Assembly: GCA_963281155.1 (NCBI GenBank)
Contig: CAUJLY010000004.1
Coordinates: 3,658,001-3,722,000 of the forward strand
Reading direction: 5' to 3'
DNA from: Rhabditophanes sp. KR3021
Lineage: Eukaryota; Nematoda; Chromadorea; Rhabditida; Alloionematidae
DNA length: 64,000 nt
A program made the translations under genes and the position numbers. Positions 36,133 through 48,200 of this stretch are shown here, in pieces. Under the pieces are notes generated by a model. The model was not told the DNA's origin. It did no database searches and was given only the letters and a program-made list of their open reading frames with translations. Numbering within the stretch: position 1 is the stretch's first letter; each line of letters begins with the position of its first letter.

Positions 36133-37654
36133 ATGAAATCCATCTATAGTTGCCTAATTTTTAATTTATTTATTCTCTCTATAAACGGCACTATACATTA
36201 TACAGATCCTACAACTGAGGAAATTGAGTATACTGATTGGGCGGCAGGTATGTTTTAATAATACTCATTTATATATACAATTTATAAATAAAATTTACTT
36301 TTAGGCGTTCGTGTAATTTTTTGCATAACTGATAATCTGAGTATTCAAGAAATTGACTATGCATTTAAACAAGCAATTGTTAACGTAATTAATTTACATT
36401 GTAGAAATTCCACGGCATGTGGATTAGAGAAAAGGTATTTTGATTGATATTTGCTGACATGAACATGATTTATAAATATGTTTTTCGTTTAGAGTTAAAT
36501 TTGTGGCCCATAATATTCTATTATTAAATGGATATCCAAGACGTGAAAATCGTCATTATGTTTTCCGTTTTTTGATAGTTTTGCCTTTAAATTCAATACC
36601 GCTGGAAAAGCTTGAGAAGCCTTTGCTACATAAGAGGTTCTCATCATCGGCTTTTCAAAATCATATTGAAGATGAATTAACGAAAAAGTTAGGATGGGTA
36701 AAACACTATTTTTGTTTTTTTAAATATTCCGTTTGTTTCAGAAAATTTTATCCTTTGAAAGTTATCCTAAATATGACGAAATTACTGTCTTTATGAATTC
36801 ATATTTGTGGCTATTAGGTACAATTCCATGTTTCTTGCTTGCTATATTAGGAATTTTCTCAGCTAAACTATCGTCATTTGAATTCGGAGGTGGTGGTGAT
36901 ATGATTGCAAGTGGTTCAAAAGGCGGAGGAAAAAATACGGCACTGACCCGCACTATGGAAATTATAAAAAATCAACAATCATTTTTTGATGATATTATAA
37001 AAAAACAAAATATACCTGATGTTGGGTCAGATAAAGAAAACAAATATTTTGAAAATGTGAAACGAGGTACAAAAACAACTAGTACTGCTCCTACAGGGTA
37101 ATTTTTATAAATGTTTTTCTAATGTGTGTTTTTAACATCTTGTAATCACTTATCTCCTTAATAAACAACATTATTAACATATCTAACATGTGCTTCATTT
37201 AACACTTCATCGGCAATGTTTGGTTTCATACATGTTTAAAAGCTTGTTATTCAAATTAATGAAGTATAATAGTACTTATCAAGGAAATGACAAGGTAGAT
37301 AATATTAACATCAGTAATGACGTAATTCCGTCCAAACACAAAACGAGTGCAGAGTCAATTTTAACGCCCGAACAGGAAGCCGAAAGATTAGCGTACTTCA
37401 CAGCTATATACAAGTAAAAGGATTCTTTTTTTATTTTAATTACTTTTATTTTAAGCAAAAGTATACAAGCAAAGAGACATAGTTCAATTGGTGATGTAAA
37501 AGAGATAAAAAAATTCAGAAAACACCAAATTCCTAGAAATAGTATATTCTCTGCTAATGCAGGAAGAAGAAGATCTTCTGCCCAAATAGGAATTACTAAA
37601 CGATGGGTTGGTACTAGCATGGTTCTGGGCTTCATGCGAAAGAGTAACACTTAA
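36133..37654 (+). CDS. Type I single-pass membrane protein, unknown
   Basis: Six exons (36133-36247, 36305-36434, 36493-36697, 36742-37097, about 37243-37413, 37456-37654) join in phase to about 391 residues. A signal peptide (SIYSCLIFNLFILSING) starts a lumenal or extracellular part with two cysteines in CRNSTACG and an N-glycosylation site. One membrane helix SYLWLLGTIPCFLLAILGIF follows near the middle. The cytoplasmic tail is long, Gly-rich at first (FGGGGDMIASGSKGGG) and later strongly basic with RKHQIPRN and GRRRSSAQIG. The acceptor of exon 5 is uncertain (two in-phase choices). I do not recognise the family; the layout would fit a small adaptor or receptor-like protein. Confidence 0.65.
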
Positions 37655-37785
37655 TATGTACAAAAACATGAGCCAAATAATAATAATTATCTAAGAATAA
37701 CAAAATTTATATGTAGTAGAATTAATTGACGCTTAGATTAAACATTTACAATTCGAGAAAATAAATGTTTATATTATTTCAATGA

Positions 37786-38665
37786 TTACTGTTTATATTT
37801 ATTTGCTCGACTGATACTTGCAACATCCACAACTTCATCCAACATCTTTAGACCGTTGATTCTATTTTGAGCTTCTAAATCATTTTCCATGGATGGCAAT
37901 TTTATAAGGTTTTGCTGTTTAAATGTCTTAACAACAGATTTAGTCGGCTTGCCATTAAAGAAATCTGCTTCACTGCGGGTTTTTCCAATTTCTCCTAGAA
38001 ATTTTTTCAATCTCTTATTAGCTACTTGCTGTTGCCCATTGTTATTGTCTTCTCCGATGCAATCAAATTCTAAAGTGACATTAAATTAGTGAACGGGCTA
38101 AAATTGAGATCAACAATAATGTCTACAAATGATAAATAACGTCTACAAATGACAAATAACGTCTAACAATAATTAAATAACGCCTAACAAATAATTGAAT
38201 AATGTCTAAAAATGATACATAACGTCTAACAAATAAGTAAATAGCGTTTAATAAATAATGTGCTAACAAAAAGTGGCGTTATAAAGTAAATAAGATGCTT
38301 CAAATTAGTGTGGTTATAAAATATACGGGGTAGATGAAGTAAACAAATTTTACCTTCTTGGACAGGCATAGATTTGGAAGAACCATTTGACGCAACACTA
38401 TCTGTTGTCAAGTTGCTGTCAGTTCTTTTCATAGACATATTTTTAGAATTCATCATCTTTTTGACGTCAGCTTCGGTTAAATGTTGTTCTAAATAACGTA
38501 AATGAATTTATGACGTCGAATCTTTTAATAACTAACGAAAGTCATTAAACAGATAAATCAATTAAACATACCATCTTTCTTCTTTCTATCAAGAACAACT
38601 TCGGGTTCTAGAAGTATTTCCCTCGCTTTGGCATTAAAACCACGGTGTGCTCGATACTCGCTCAT
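37786..38665 (-). CDS. Small basic protein, unknown
   Basis: Three exons (38665-38572, 38488-38354, 38069-37786) in matching phase give 170 residues. No signal peptide or membrane segment. The N-terminus SEYRAHRGFNAKAREILL and the middle LTEADVKKMM look structured. A Ser/Asn-rich linker follows, then a helical C-terminal part with NKRLKKFLGEIGKTRSEADF and INGLKMLDEVVDVASIS. Probably a cytosolic or nuclear adaptor. The family was not identified. Intron 2 holds a minisatellite. Convergent with the membrane protein gene, about 130 bp apart. Confidence 0.6.
38115..38270. repeat. Minisatellite in an intron
   Basis: About seven to eight imperfect copies of a roughly 20-bp unit of the form AATAACGTCTAACAAATGAT, lying inside intron 2 of the minus-strand gene 37786-38665. 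The array explains most of the length of that 284-bp intron. Confidence 0.8.
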
Positions 38666-39244
38666 GACTTAAATGACTAAAATAATAATGATTGTATTAA
38701 TTTTACAAAATATTTTGAAAATAAATAAAGATGCATGCCTAAATGTGTTTTTATACTAACAAATAAAGAGAAAGTGTATTATTCACTATCCCTGCTATGG
38801 GAAATATAGTGTTGAATTAAAAGGCGATTCATAGCATCCGTCAAAAGTGAATCCCTTCATGGCTAAAGCAAAATACATTTAAGGTGAGGATTGGTCTTGT
38901 GTTTATGATGGTGAAATCTTTCATTAATAAAGTATTGTGATTGAGTGAAGGTGGAAATAAAAATGAGCTTTATAAAATTCTTTATTCATCGTTAAACCAT
39001 TACGTCAAAAACTTTATAAAAACATTCGGATAGTAGATAAAGTGCATCTAATAAAATGAAGAAATAATTGATATTATTTCGGAAAATCTCTAAAAGTACA
39101 ACTTATTTTTTGTAAAATATATTCGTGAATATACAACGAGCTTAATAAAACACATAAAATAAATGCTATCTATGAAAAATTAATTAAAAATATAATATTG
39201 AACTATAGACTGTTTAAAAAATATTATAACCGGAATTAATTTTG
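38666..39244. other. Spacer with no gene seen
   Basis: AT-rich 580 bp between two minus-strand genes, presumably the promoter of the small basic protein gene and the 3' end of aminopeptidase N. No element recognised. Confidence 0.4.
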
Positions 39245-42200
39245 TTACTCAGGTTGCCCATCACTATGTTTGGAAAACCACTCTGCCAACCCATCCATAT
39301 GTTTTTCACGCCAATCTGCTCTCTGTTTGGCTGTTTCGAGATTTTGCTTAAAATTGTCATATTTGCTTGTCGTAGAAGCATACTTATGAAGGAATGATTC
39401 TAACAAAGCGATGTCAGAAGTTCGGTGGATTTGTAAAGCATTATTGATAAGTGAATTCATTAATGAATGTTGTGGCTTCAAGGTTTTGTAAATCTTTGGC
39501 CAATTGTCGATTAGCCATTCAAAAATAATTCTCTTTCCAATAAAATCTCCTCCAACACTTCTCATTAATGTGCCAATATCTTGCATCCGATATTTACCAT
39601 CTTCAACTACCATTGAATCATTAAGCATCTTCTTCAACGTAATTGTATTTTTGGAGCAACCGAGGGCATCTAGCAATCTCAATTGTTCGGCTTGGACACT
39701 CTCATTCATAAATCTGTCAACTACGAATTCATATTCTTTAGACGTTCCGTATCTGACACCATTAGAATATACAAGTTTTCTAATCATTACTGGTACCTTA
39801 CTGCATTCACTTGATACTGAATCTTTTTCATTGCATTTATCAATGAAACTATTCTTAAACAAATTTAGGGTTTTTTGAGTGCAATCATCGATACTGACTT
39901 TACAATATTCATTTACAACAGTAGCCTTCAAATTACTAAAAGAAACAAAAAAATGAGTGAATTATAATTCGATAGAATTACTTTTCGAATATTTGTTTGT
40001 TGTCGGTTAAGTACGTATCAAGTTCGTTCCAGTCTACCGAATCAAACAATGGCTTTAAAAGACTAGAATAATACTGGTTAAAGTACAACAATTCAGGATC
40101 GTCGCCAAAGTTAGCGGCAATCATTTTAAGGCCATCTATTGCCATTATCCACGGTAGGTATTCTGTTTCCTTTTGAAGATACTAAAAAAATATTTTAAAA
40201 ATAACTGATGAGGCGGAATTTCGAATTGGGCCATGTATTTTCAATAAACTTTAAGAGAACTATATAAAAAGGTTTTTTTTAAAAATATTTTTTGAATTTT
40301 GAGTATTAGTTACTTTTAAATTTGTTGCCGTTTTCAATGTATTTCTGCTGTTATTTAACTCAAAACATTTACTAATTATTGCCTCTTTATTTTTAGCTAA
40401 CCATTCTCTTAAACTGCAGTTAGACTATGAAGAGAAACGAGGCTGAGATAACAATTACAATAGGAATGAGACAGTTATCATATGAAGCCACTGGACAAGA
40501 AAGAATGTCACGCTGAAGCAAAGAAATGCTCTGAAGAAATCCATTGCTCTGATTGCATGTTGGTATTTTGTGATGAGAGTAAATTAGCTGCACACATTCA
40601 ATCCCGTAAATGTAAAGAATTATGTGATGAGCAACTAAAGCACTATACCAACTTCAATGCCTATGATTTCTTAGGCAAAATTTAGCCAAGCAGGAGAACT
40701 ACTTCATAGGAGAACAAAGATTGTGTATACTTTCTACTCGATCCAACAAATGGCGATAATGTGATCACCATCCATGAAGTCTCAGAGAAAGATCTGTTTT
40801 ATGTCGGAGAGTCTAAAATTGATTAAAGGATTAATAAGCACTTCACTAATTCAATCGTGCACTAAATAATGGTGATTTGTTTGACAGAAAGGAGTCTAGA
40901 ATCGACCAGATTAGAACCCGTCCAGCAGAAACTGCCCACCTCAAGCTTCCAGTTCCTACCAAAGAGTTTTCTGAAAACCTGGAGTTTATCTTGGTTGAAA
41001 GATTTAGGAGACAAATTAGTAACTGCAATCATGGTAAATGTAGTATGTCTGCAGTCTACCTTTTGAATCATACAAATGCATGCACTGTTGCTGACATCTT
41101 GGTTAAAATGATGTTCGAGCTTAAGATGAGTTCGGACGATTAATTTAATAAATATTTTGACTCCTTTTTTAATTTTAATAAACGCGTTGATTCCCTTTTT
41201 TAATCGAATAAATATTTACCTTGGTCAAGTTCAGAGGAATTCCATAAACTAGTTGATTGGCTTGAGCCAAGGAAAATGCATCATTAATTATTTGAGCTCT
41301 GGAAATGACAGGAATTTTTGTGTGGTCTTCATTTAATTGCTTAACGATTGCTTCCCAACCAAACTTGTCATAATTTACTCTATATAATCCTCTACTTTGG
41401 GTATTTAAAGTTAACAAATCCTTAATTGTTACATTTAGAGTAGTTGATTCATGCAACCAAGTCATATTCTTTTCTTCTCCATTAACCGAATACCATATTG
41501 GAATGTCCCATTTATAAAAGTAACGAGCACTACATACAAAGGAAAAACATTAGTAAGGTGCAATAAAAGGAATTAAATAAAATGAGGGTACTGGCGTGTT
41601 ATATGACCTCCGTAAACAAATATTTTAAAAAGTCTTGTTATTTAAAAAAAACATCTTTCCAAAAAATACTAGTGGAGGTGATATAACACGTCGGTACCAA
41701 AATGAGTGACGCATAAAGACAAAATTAAAGAATGCGCAGCTTGATGCAATAAATGATGACATGCACAGAAAATGTCACGTAACCTTAAGATTAAAGCGAA
41801 CGTTGTTTCTCAGCGCCGGACTGGTCAAGCAAAGAAGTAGAAAACAATTTTCAGTAAAATAATCGATAAAGGAGGAAATGGTTTAATTTACACTCTCCAA
41901 GAAGAAGGAAACAATCAACTGAGCTATATTGGATCTTCCAGTGATGAAAAGGGGGAAGCTATTCATCCAAAAGAACATTTTATACCTAGTAGTTTGAAAG
42001 AAAAAAATGAAAAATCAAGATGGCTAAACATTCGTGCGGAGAAAGTGAAATTGTGTTACTTGAGTATGGTGTTGGCAGTGGAGCGTCTGACTTTGAGTTT
42101 CTGTTAATTCGTGATCAATTCAATAAACCAAAACACATTCTTAAACGTTTCAGACTTGTTATCTTAGCCAAATCTAAGTCTAAATCTGAATGGACAAAAG

Positions 42201-45200
42201 AAGAAGAACATGAAATGAATATGAGGGCTAAGAATTGCGGTGAAATACAAAAGTCCCGTCTAAATATGGGGGAAAAGCTGAGGAATTGCTTGAAGAAGAT
42301 CAGAATTTGGATGGAGCTCACAAGGAGAACTTAACAAGACTCAACAATAGCAGAGCGGCGGTTAAGAAGTATGCTGCTAAAAATCCTAGTAGAAGTGGTT
42401 CTAGAACGAAAAGAATAGGGCTATTAAAGACGAGGCAATAACTCTACTTTCTGATTTGTGGACTCCTGAGCATGGCAGGGCTGTTAAGGCTAGTGAAGCA
42501 ATAAACGCTGCGAAAAGAACAAGTAATACGACTCCTGTCACTTTGGAAGAGATCAAAAGACTTGACGATATTCGTCTCAGATCTATTTGATTTTTGTTAA
42601 CTTTTGCTGCATTCATTATTTTGTGTTAAATAAACTTGTCCAAAATTTGGTTAATCTTACTTCTAAATGATAAAATTAATTATATATTCAACAATAAGAT
42701 TAATTTTGTATTGTCTATTAAATGGGAATTTAAAAAGAATATTATAAATATTTAAATAAGTGTAAACAAAAACAAACTTACTCGGAATTTTTTGTCTTCT
42801 ACAGTTTTATCGTCAATCTTAAATCTTTTCTGCAATAATTCAACGCTATTTTCGTCTAAACGGCGCACATATACAACGGGATAGCCCATTTGATCTATAA
42901 TGAAAATGAATGATTAGTTTGCTCTATTTTGAGCTTGGTTAACACCAAAAGTACGAATATACTTTGGGGTAAGTTGAACATATTTTGTTAACTATTAATT
43001 GTTTTAAATGAAGTTTCTTTAATATCATCTAAATTCGTATTATCTTTAACTACGCCAGGGCGCCAGTATCATCTTTAATTTACTACTACATTTACTATTC
43101 CTTTTTGTTAAATAAATTTGTCCAAAATTTAGTTAATTTTACTTACCTATATAGTTACTTGAAAAGGCTTTAACATCAAATGGAGTTTGGTCCCATGCTT
43201 TGAGGTCTTTGGGGACACTATAAAGAGAGCGTAGACATTAAATCAATTAAAGAAGGAATTTGGTTTTGATCAAATTAAATTTTTTAAATGACTTTGCAGA
43301 AATTAAATCGTTTTGAGAAATTTTAGGATGAATTTAAATTGATAACAATATATGTCAATTTAAGATGACTATTTTATGAATTTATGCAGTTATTTTTATC
43401 AAATTTGCCGTTTTAATCAATTTTATGTTGTTTATCAACTATATGCTGTTTTAGGATCAAAATATGTCAAAATTGAAGAAGAAGGCTGCTGTTGGAGTTG
43501 AAAGGGATTTAAATTGTGACTTAAAAAATGGTAAAGCACTTTTGAATGAACTCTTATTGATACACAAAGATGGAATTATATATTGCTTTAGAGAAGAAAA
43601 TGAAGTCAACATCAGGTATTGGGGAAAACCACAAGATCAAAAGGGTCGAGTAGATAGAAAGCCTAATCAACATTTTATACCGTCTGCACTTGATAGAGTT
43701 TGTAATAAGAAAAAGTGTGACGATGAATACCGTGTAGCTTGCGAAAAAGTCAAGGAAATGCATCTTCAGATACAGCAATGAAAGTGGTAGTTGAGTAAAG
43801 GAATTGATCGAAGGTAGGAGAGTAGTAGAAGAAAAAGTCAAGAAAAACTATAGTCATTGGAACAACATTGAGGATGAAGGAAGTTTGTTACAAGCTTTGA
43901 AAAGGAACTAAAGAATATGATAGAAAAGAAATGATGCCACCTTACAACTATCATGTTTTTAAATGTTACTGCGTTGTTAGTGATGGAGATAATTATGATA
44001 TTGAGTTCCGATTTGAAGAACCAATGCCGGCTGAATACAAGAACTTGACTAGTAACGAAAGATATCATGAAGGCAGAAGTTTGTATGAATTAGGCAATGC
44101 AGTTGGAGTTGAATTGTTTTTGGTCAATGACTATCTTAACACCCTTGCCATCAAAAAAATGAACCTAATGGGCAAAAAATAAGAAACTGATTGAAGCCGC
44201 TACAAAAGAGCAAATAGAAAAATGGCTAAACTTAAAGATGAAGAAACATATTCAGGCAGTTCATTGGACTCCGATCTTAAAAGTGCTTTGCAACGTCGAG
44301 AAAACCAAAACAAGCTTGAATCGACACGCTATCACAAGAATTAAGATAGCATTTTAGCTGATGTAAGGGATAAAAGACCATTGGCTATAGCTGCACAGAG
44401 CAAGAATCACGAAGGTTTGGATGATGAGGCAAAAAAGCAACTTAAAAAATATTCTGTTGATAAGAAAAAGGGTTATCGTGCTAATAATCAAGAAAAGATA
44501 AAAGCCGGAAGACTATGTCAAATCATAAACAATCTATTCTAATTATATCCATCTTTTATTTTATAGATTCATTTTAAACTCTTTCTCTATTATTGCTAAC
44601 GAGAATATGCATATTACCATTATATTTGCACTTACTATCTAAATACTATGTATATTTTCCGACCCTTGTTTGTTATATAAATATGCTACTTCGTATAATA
44701 AACTCAGCTATCCTTATTCTTTTATGTCGTCTCTACATACTGCCCAGGGCATCTTAGTGAGATCAACTCGGTCCCAAGGAACAATTATTAAATACGTCAA
44801 ACTTATTATTAAAATTATTTTAGCCTTTGTATATTTATATATTTTATTCTTATTGCACCAAAAAAAGTTTTTTAGCTTATCAGGATCAAAAAATAAACCA
44901 CGGTAAACTAATCGGCACAACTGAAACTTTACTGCGAAAGTATTGTTGTGTTATTTGAATACAAGATTATTATTTGTTTATTTGATATTTTTTATGTATA
45001 TTTTTATAATGTTTTAATGTTTATAAGCTGTACTAAATATTAGATAAACGTCTTCCCCTCTCAACATATCAAAATTAATCAATTGATGATTCGGAAGTAA
45101 GCAAAAAGCGAATAAAAGAAAACTTACGACGTCTGAAGAGCTTCCCACAAATCTTCCGGAACAGTGTTATTATACTTGTGTTTTTTGATCTGTAATAGTT

Positions 45201-48200
45201 GAAATTAAAGTAAAGAGTTTCTGTTAAAGGATATATCATTTTTTTAACGATAATATGAAATATGAATATTATGTATACTTCCTTATATTTATTTCCTTTT
45301 AAGAGTGAGTATAAAACTAAGTAATTTAAATAACAATTATTTAGATATTGGTGATTGTCAGAATGTTTTCTAAGGTGAAAAGTTTGTGTATTTAGATGTC
45401 TTAAAGAAGAAACAAAAGAAAGTATTAGCTGAAGCTGTGATCAAGAACCTTATTGGCAATGGAAGTTGGCATGCTTATGTCTTCGAAAGACACATCTAAT
45501 TCAACTGGTGATGTACTCTTCAAATGCTGTTGTGATGGTGTCAATTCTGATATTGAACTCCGGATTCAGTGCCAGCTGAATACAAAGATATGTCTAAACA
45601 AGAAAGATGTCACGAAGGTGAATCTTTGTTTGAGTTAAGCAATGGAATTGAAGTACAAAAATTCTTAGTTAATGTCTGATCTCAAGACTCCTGCAATTAG
45701 AAAAATCCTCAAAACATGAAGGAGGAAAAAAATAAGAAACTTATTGACACTGCTATGAAGAAAGATAAAACAAATTTGACTGAAGAGGAAAAGAACGCTG
45801 TTCAGTCAACAGATGAATATAATGAGAAAAAATAAATGATGCCACATTACCTCAAAATGACTCTAGAACTAAAATATCACGTCTGTCTGACAATGAATTG
45901 AAGGATAAACATGATGCTAAATCAAATCATAAGAAATAATCCGTTTATATTCTATTTGCCTTTTATTTAATAAATTCCCTTTTGCTAAATTTATTCGTAA
46001 AATTATTTTAGTCGTTGACATATTTTCATGTTTACTCTTAATGCACAATAAAAAATGAATTGTTTAATTCATTAGTTTTAAAATCAACCCCGATAAACTT
46101 ACGTAGTATTGTAGTCCCTTCTTAAAGTTATCTTCCCCAACAACAAACTGAAGCATTCTTATGAAACTTGCTCCACGTTCATATGTGATAGTGTCTGAAA
46201 GTAAATCACATTTTTAATAAACATGTGTAATTTACTAGAATTTACCAAAAACTTGAAGAGCATCTTCAGCCTTTTCAATTGGGAAATTTAATGGATGAGA
46301 TGTCGCTTTCGCATCAGCTTCCATGGCATAATCTAATGCAGAAATTACAAAATACTCGTCTTGACGGAATGCATTGTCACTAACAGCATCTGTCCCAATA
46401 AACTCTAAAAATGATGCAAAGCCTTCGTTCAACCAAAGGGATTGGAAATCGTACATCGTCGTTAAATCTCCAAACCATTGATGGGCACACTCATGAGCTA
46501 TAACAGTCGCAACTCTCATTTTTTGGAATGGATATTGAACTTTTGGATCGTATAAGATTTCAGTCTCACGATATGTTATCAATCTAAAATAAAACTCATT
46601 AGGAATCCCTTGTTATATTAAACTAGCCCAAAACCTTCCATAGCACCGGCCTGCTTCATCTAAAGTAAGAAAAGTGAGATAAAATAGTATAACTTACACT
46701 GAAATCAGGAATAGCAACCATACAAATTTTACTCATTGGGAAAGGTTCGTCAAAGTATTCTTCATAAAATTCAATTACTTTAATTCCAGTTTCTAAGGCA
46801 TATTTTGTCTGATGAATGGCCTCGGGTCTACTCCATACTCTGAATCTGATTCCGGTCTTGGTGAACCCTTCGATAAATGTGAAGTTACAAATTACTACAG
46901 TCAATAAGTACGAACTCATTGGCAATGTTTCCTTAAAGGTTGTTAATTTCCAATTTTTGTCTTCAGTATCCACTCCATCTTTTACTTCCATTCCATTGCT
47001 GATTGCACGACTTCCCGCAGGATGAATAATTGATACTCTCCATTTGGCTGAATGTATATAAATAAATTATATTGTATATCATGTCGATGAAGAATATTTT
47101 AACAATCATGTTCTTTTAATGAAATTACATTCTAACACTCATATTCTTTTAATGACATAACATTCTAACACTCATATCCCTTTAATTGAATAATATTGTT
47201 TGAACGAAAATACGTTATTAAAACCATACTAATTATAATAGGCGTATTCAGTAACATTTTAAAACTCATAATAATTAAAGGACATTATAATAGGCGTATT
47301 CAGTACCATTATAGCACCCATATTTTTTTAATAAAATGACATACCCTTAAATGATGGCTCATCGAAGCACACAACCATCTGCCTTGCGTCTGCTGGTTCC
47401 ATCTGCGAAATAGCAGCGAATTGTGTTTTATGGTTGCTTGTGTATTTTGTTGCATAAAGTCCTGATAAGTGATTGTTAATAATTCCCTTGTATTTAAGTA
47501 CTAAAATATACTGATCTCCTTGCTTAAGTATATCACTAAGGTGGAAAACAACTTTTTTCAATGTTTCGTTGACAGCTATTTTTACAAATTTGATTCCACT
47601 GTCAACAGTCTCTTCCAATATGATGTTTTCCTCAACGGTTTCATGTGGCAACGATAAGGTTGTGTGCTTAAGTTGGTCGGTCTTTGACGTTTCAAGGATG
47701 TTGTGAACATTTTCTTCAGTGGTAGATATGACAGATTGTGTACTTGGTAGTGCTGTTGTTTCTTCTAAAGCAATGGTGGCTGCATTAATTTGATCTGTTT
47801 GTACGTTATTATCTATTTCAGTTGTTGTATCAATTAAAATAGTGGTGGCTACACTGCCGCTTGTGGTAGTTTGAATTTCCTGTGTTGTGTGATGTGTTTC
47901 AGGAGTTGTTGCTTCCCTTTTGAATCTACCTTCATCCTTTTTGGAAGGTACGACCTTGAGTAGTTTATAATTCTCAACATCCAAATCAAATGTTAATTGA
48001 TCAGCATTTAAAACAATTTCTTTTGTTTCTTTTATTACGTGGAATTTAATTGAAAGATCACCGTCGAATGTTAAATTCTTTTCTTCAGAAATTTCAACAA
48101 AGCCAGGAAGATATGTTTTTATTTTTAAATCATACCAATCAGGTTTTAAATTTGTTGGTAGCTTTAGTTCTTCCGCCGTTGGCCCGTCAATCTTCAAAAA

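Noticed and set aside
40427..45939. Stop codons in the elements as programmed recoding or selenocysteine
   Set aside because: Stops differ between copies, and +1/-1 frame changes occur at non-matching places, which is normal pseudogene decay.
40427..45939. Penelope-like retroelement (GIY-YIG plus reverse transcriptase)
   Set aside because: No reverse transcriptase motif is seen beside any copy, and the GIY-YIG-like parts are joined to finger-like segments or an unknown module instead.
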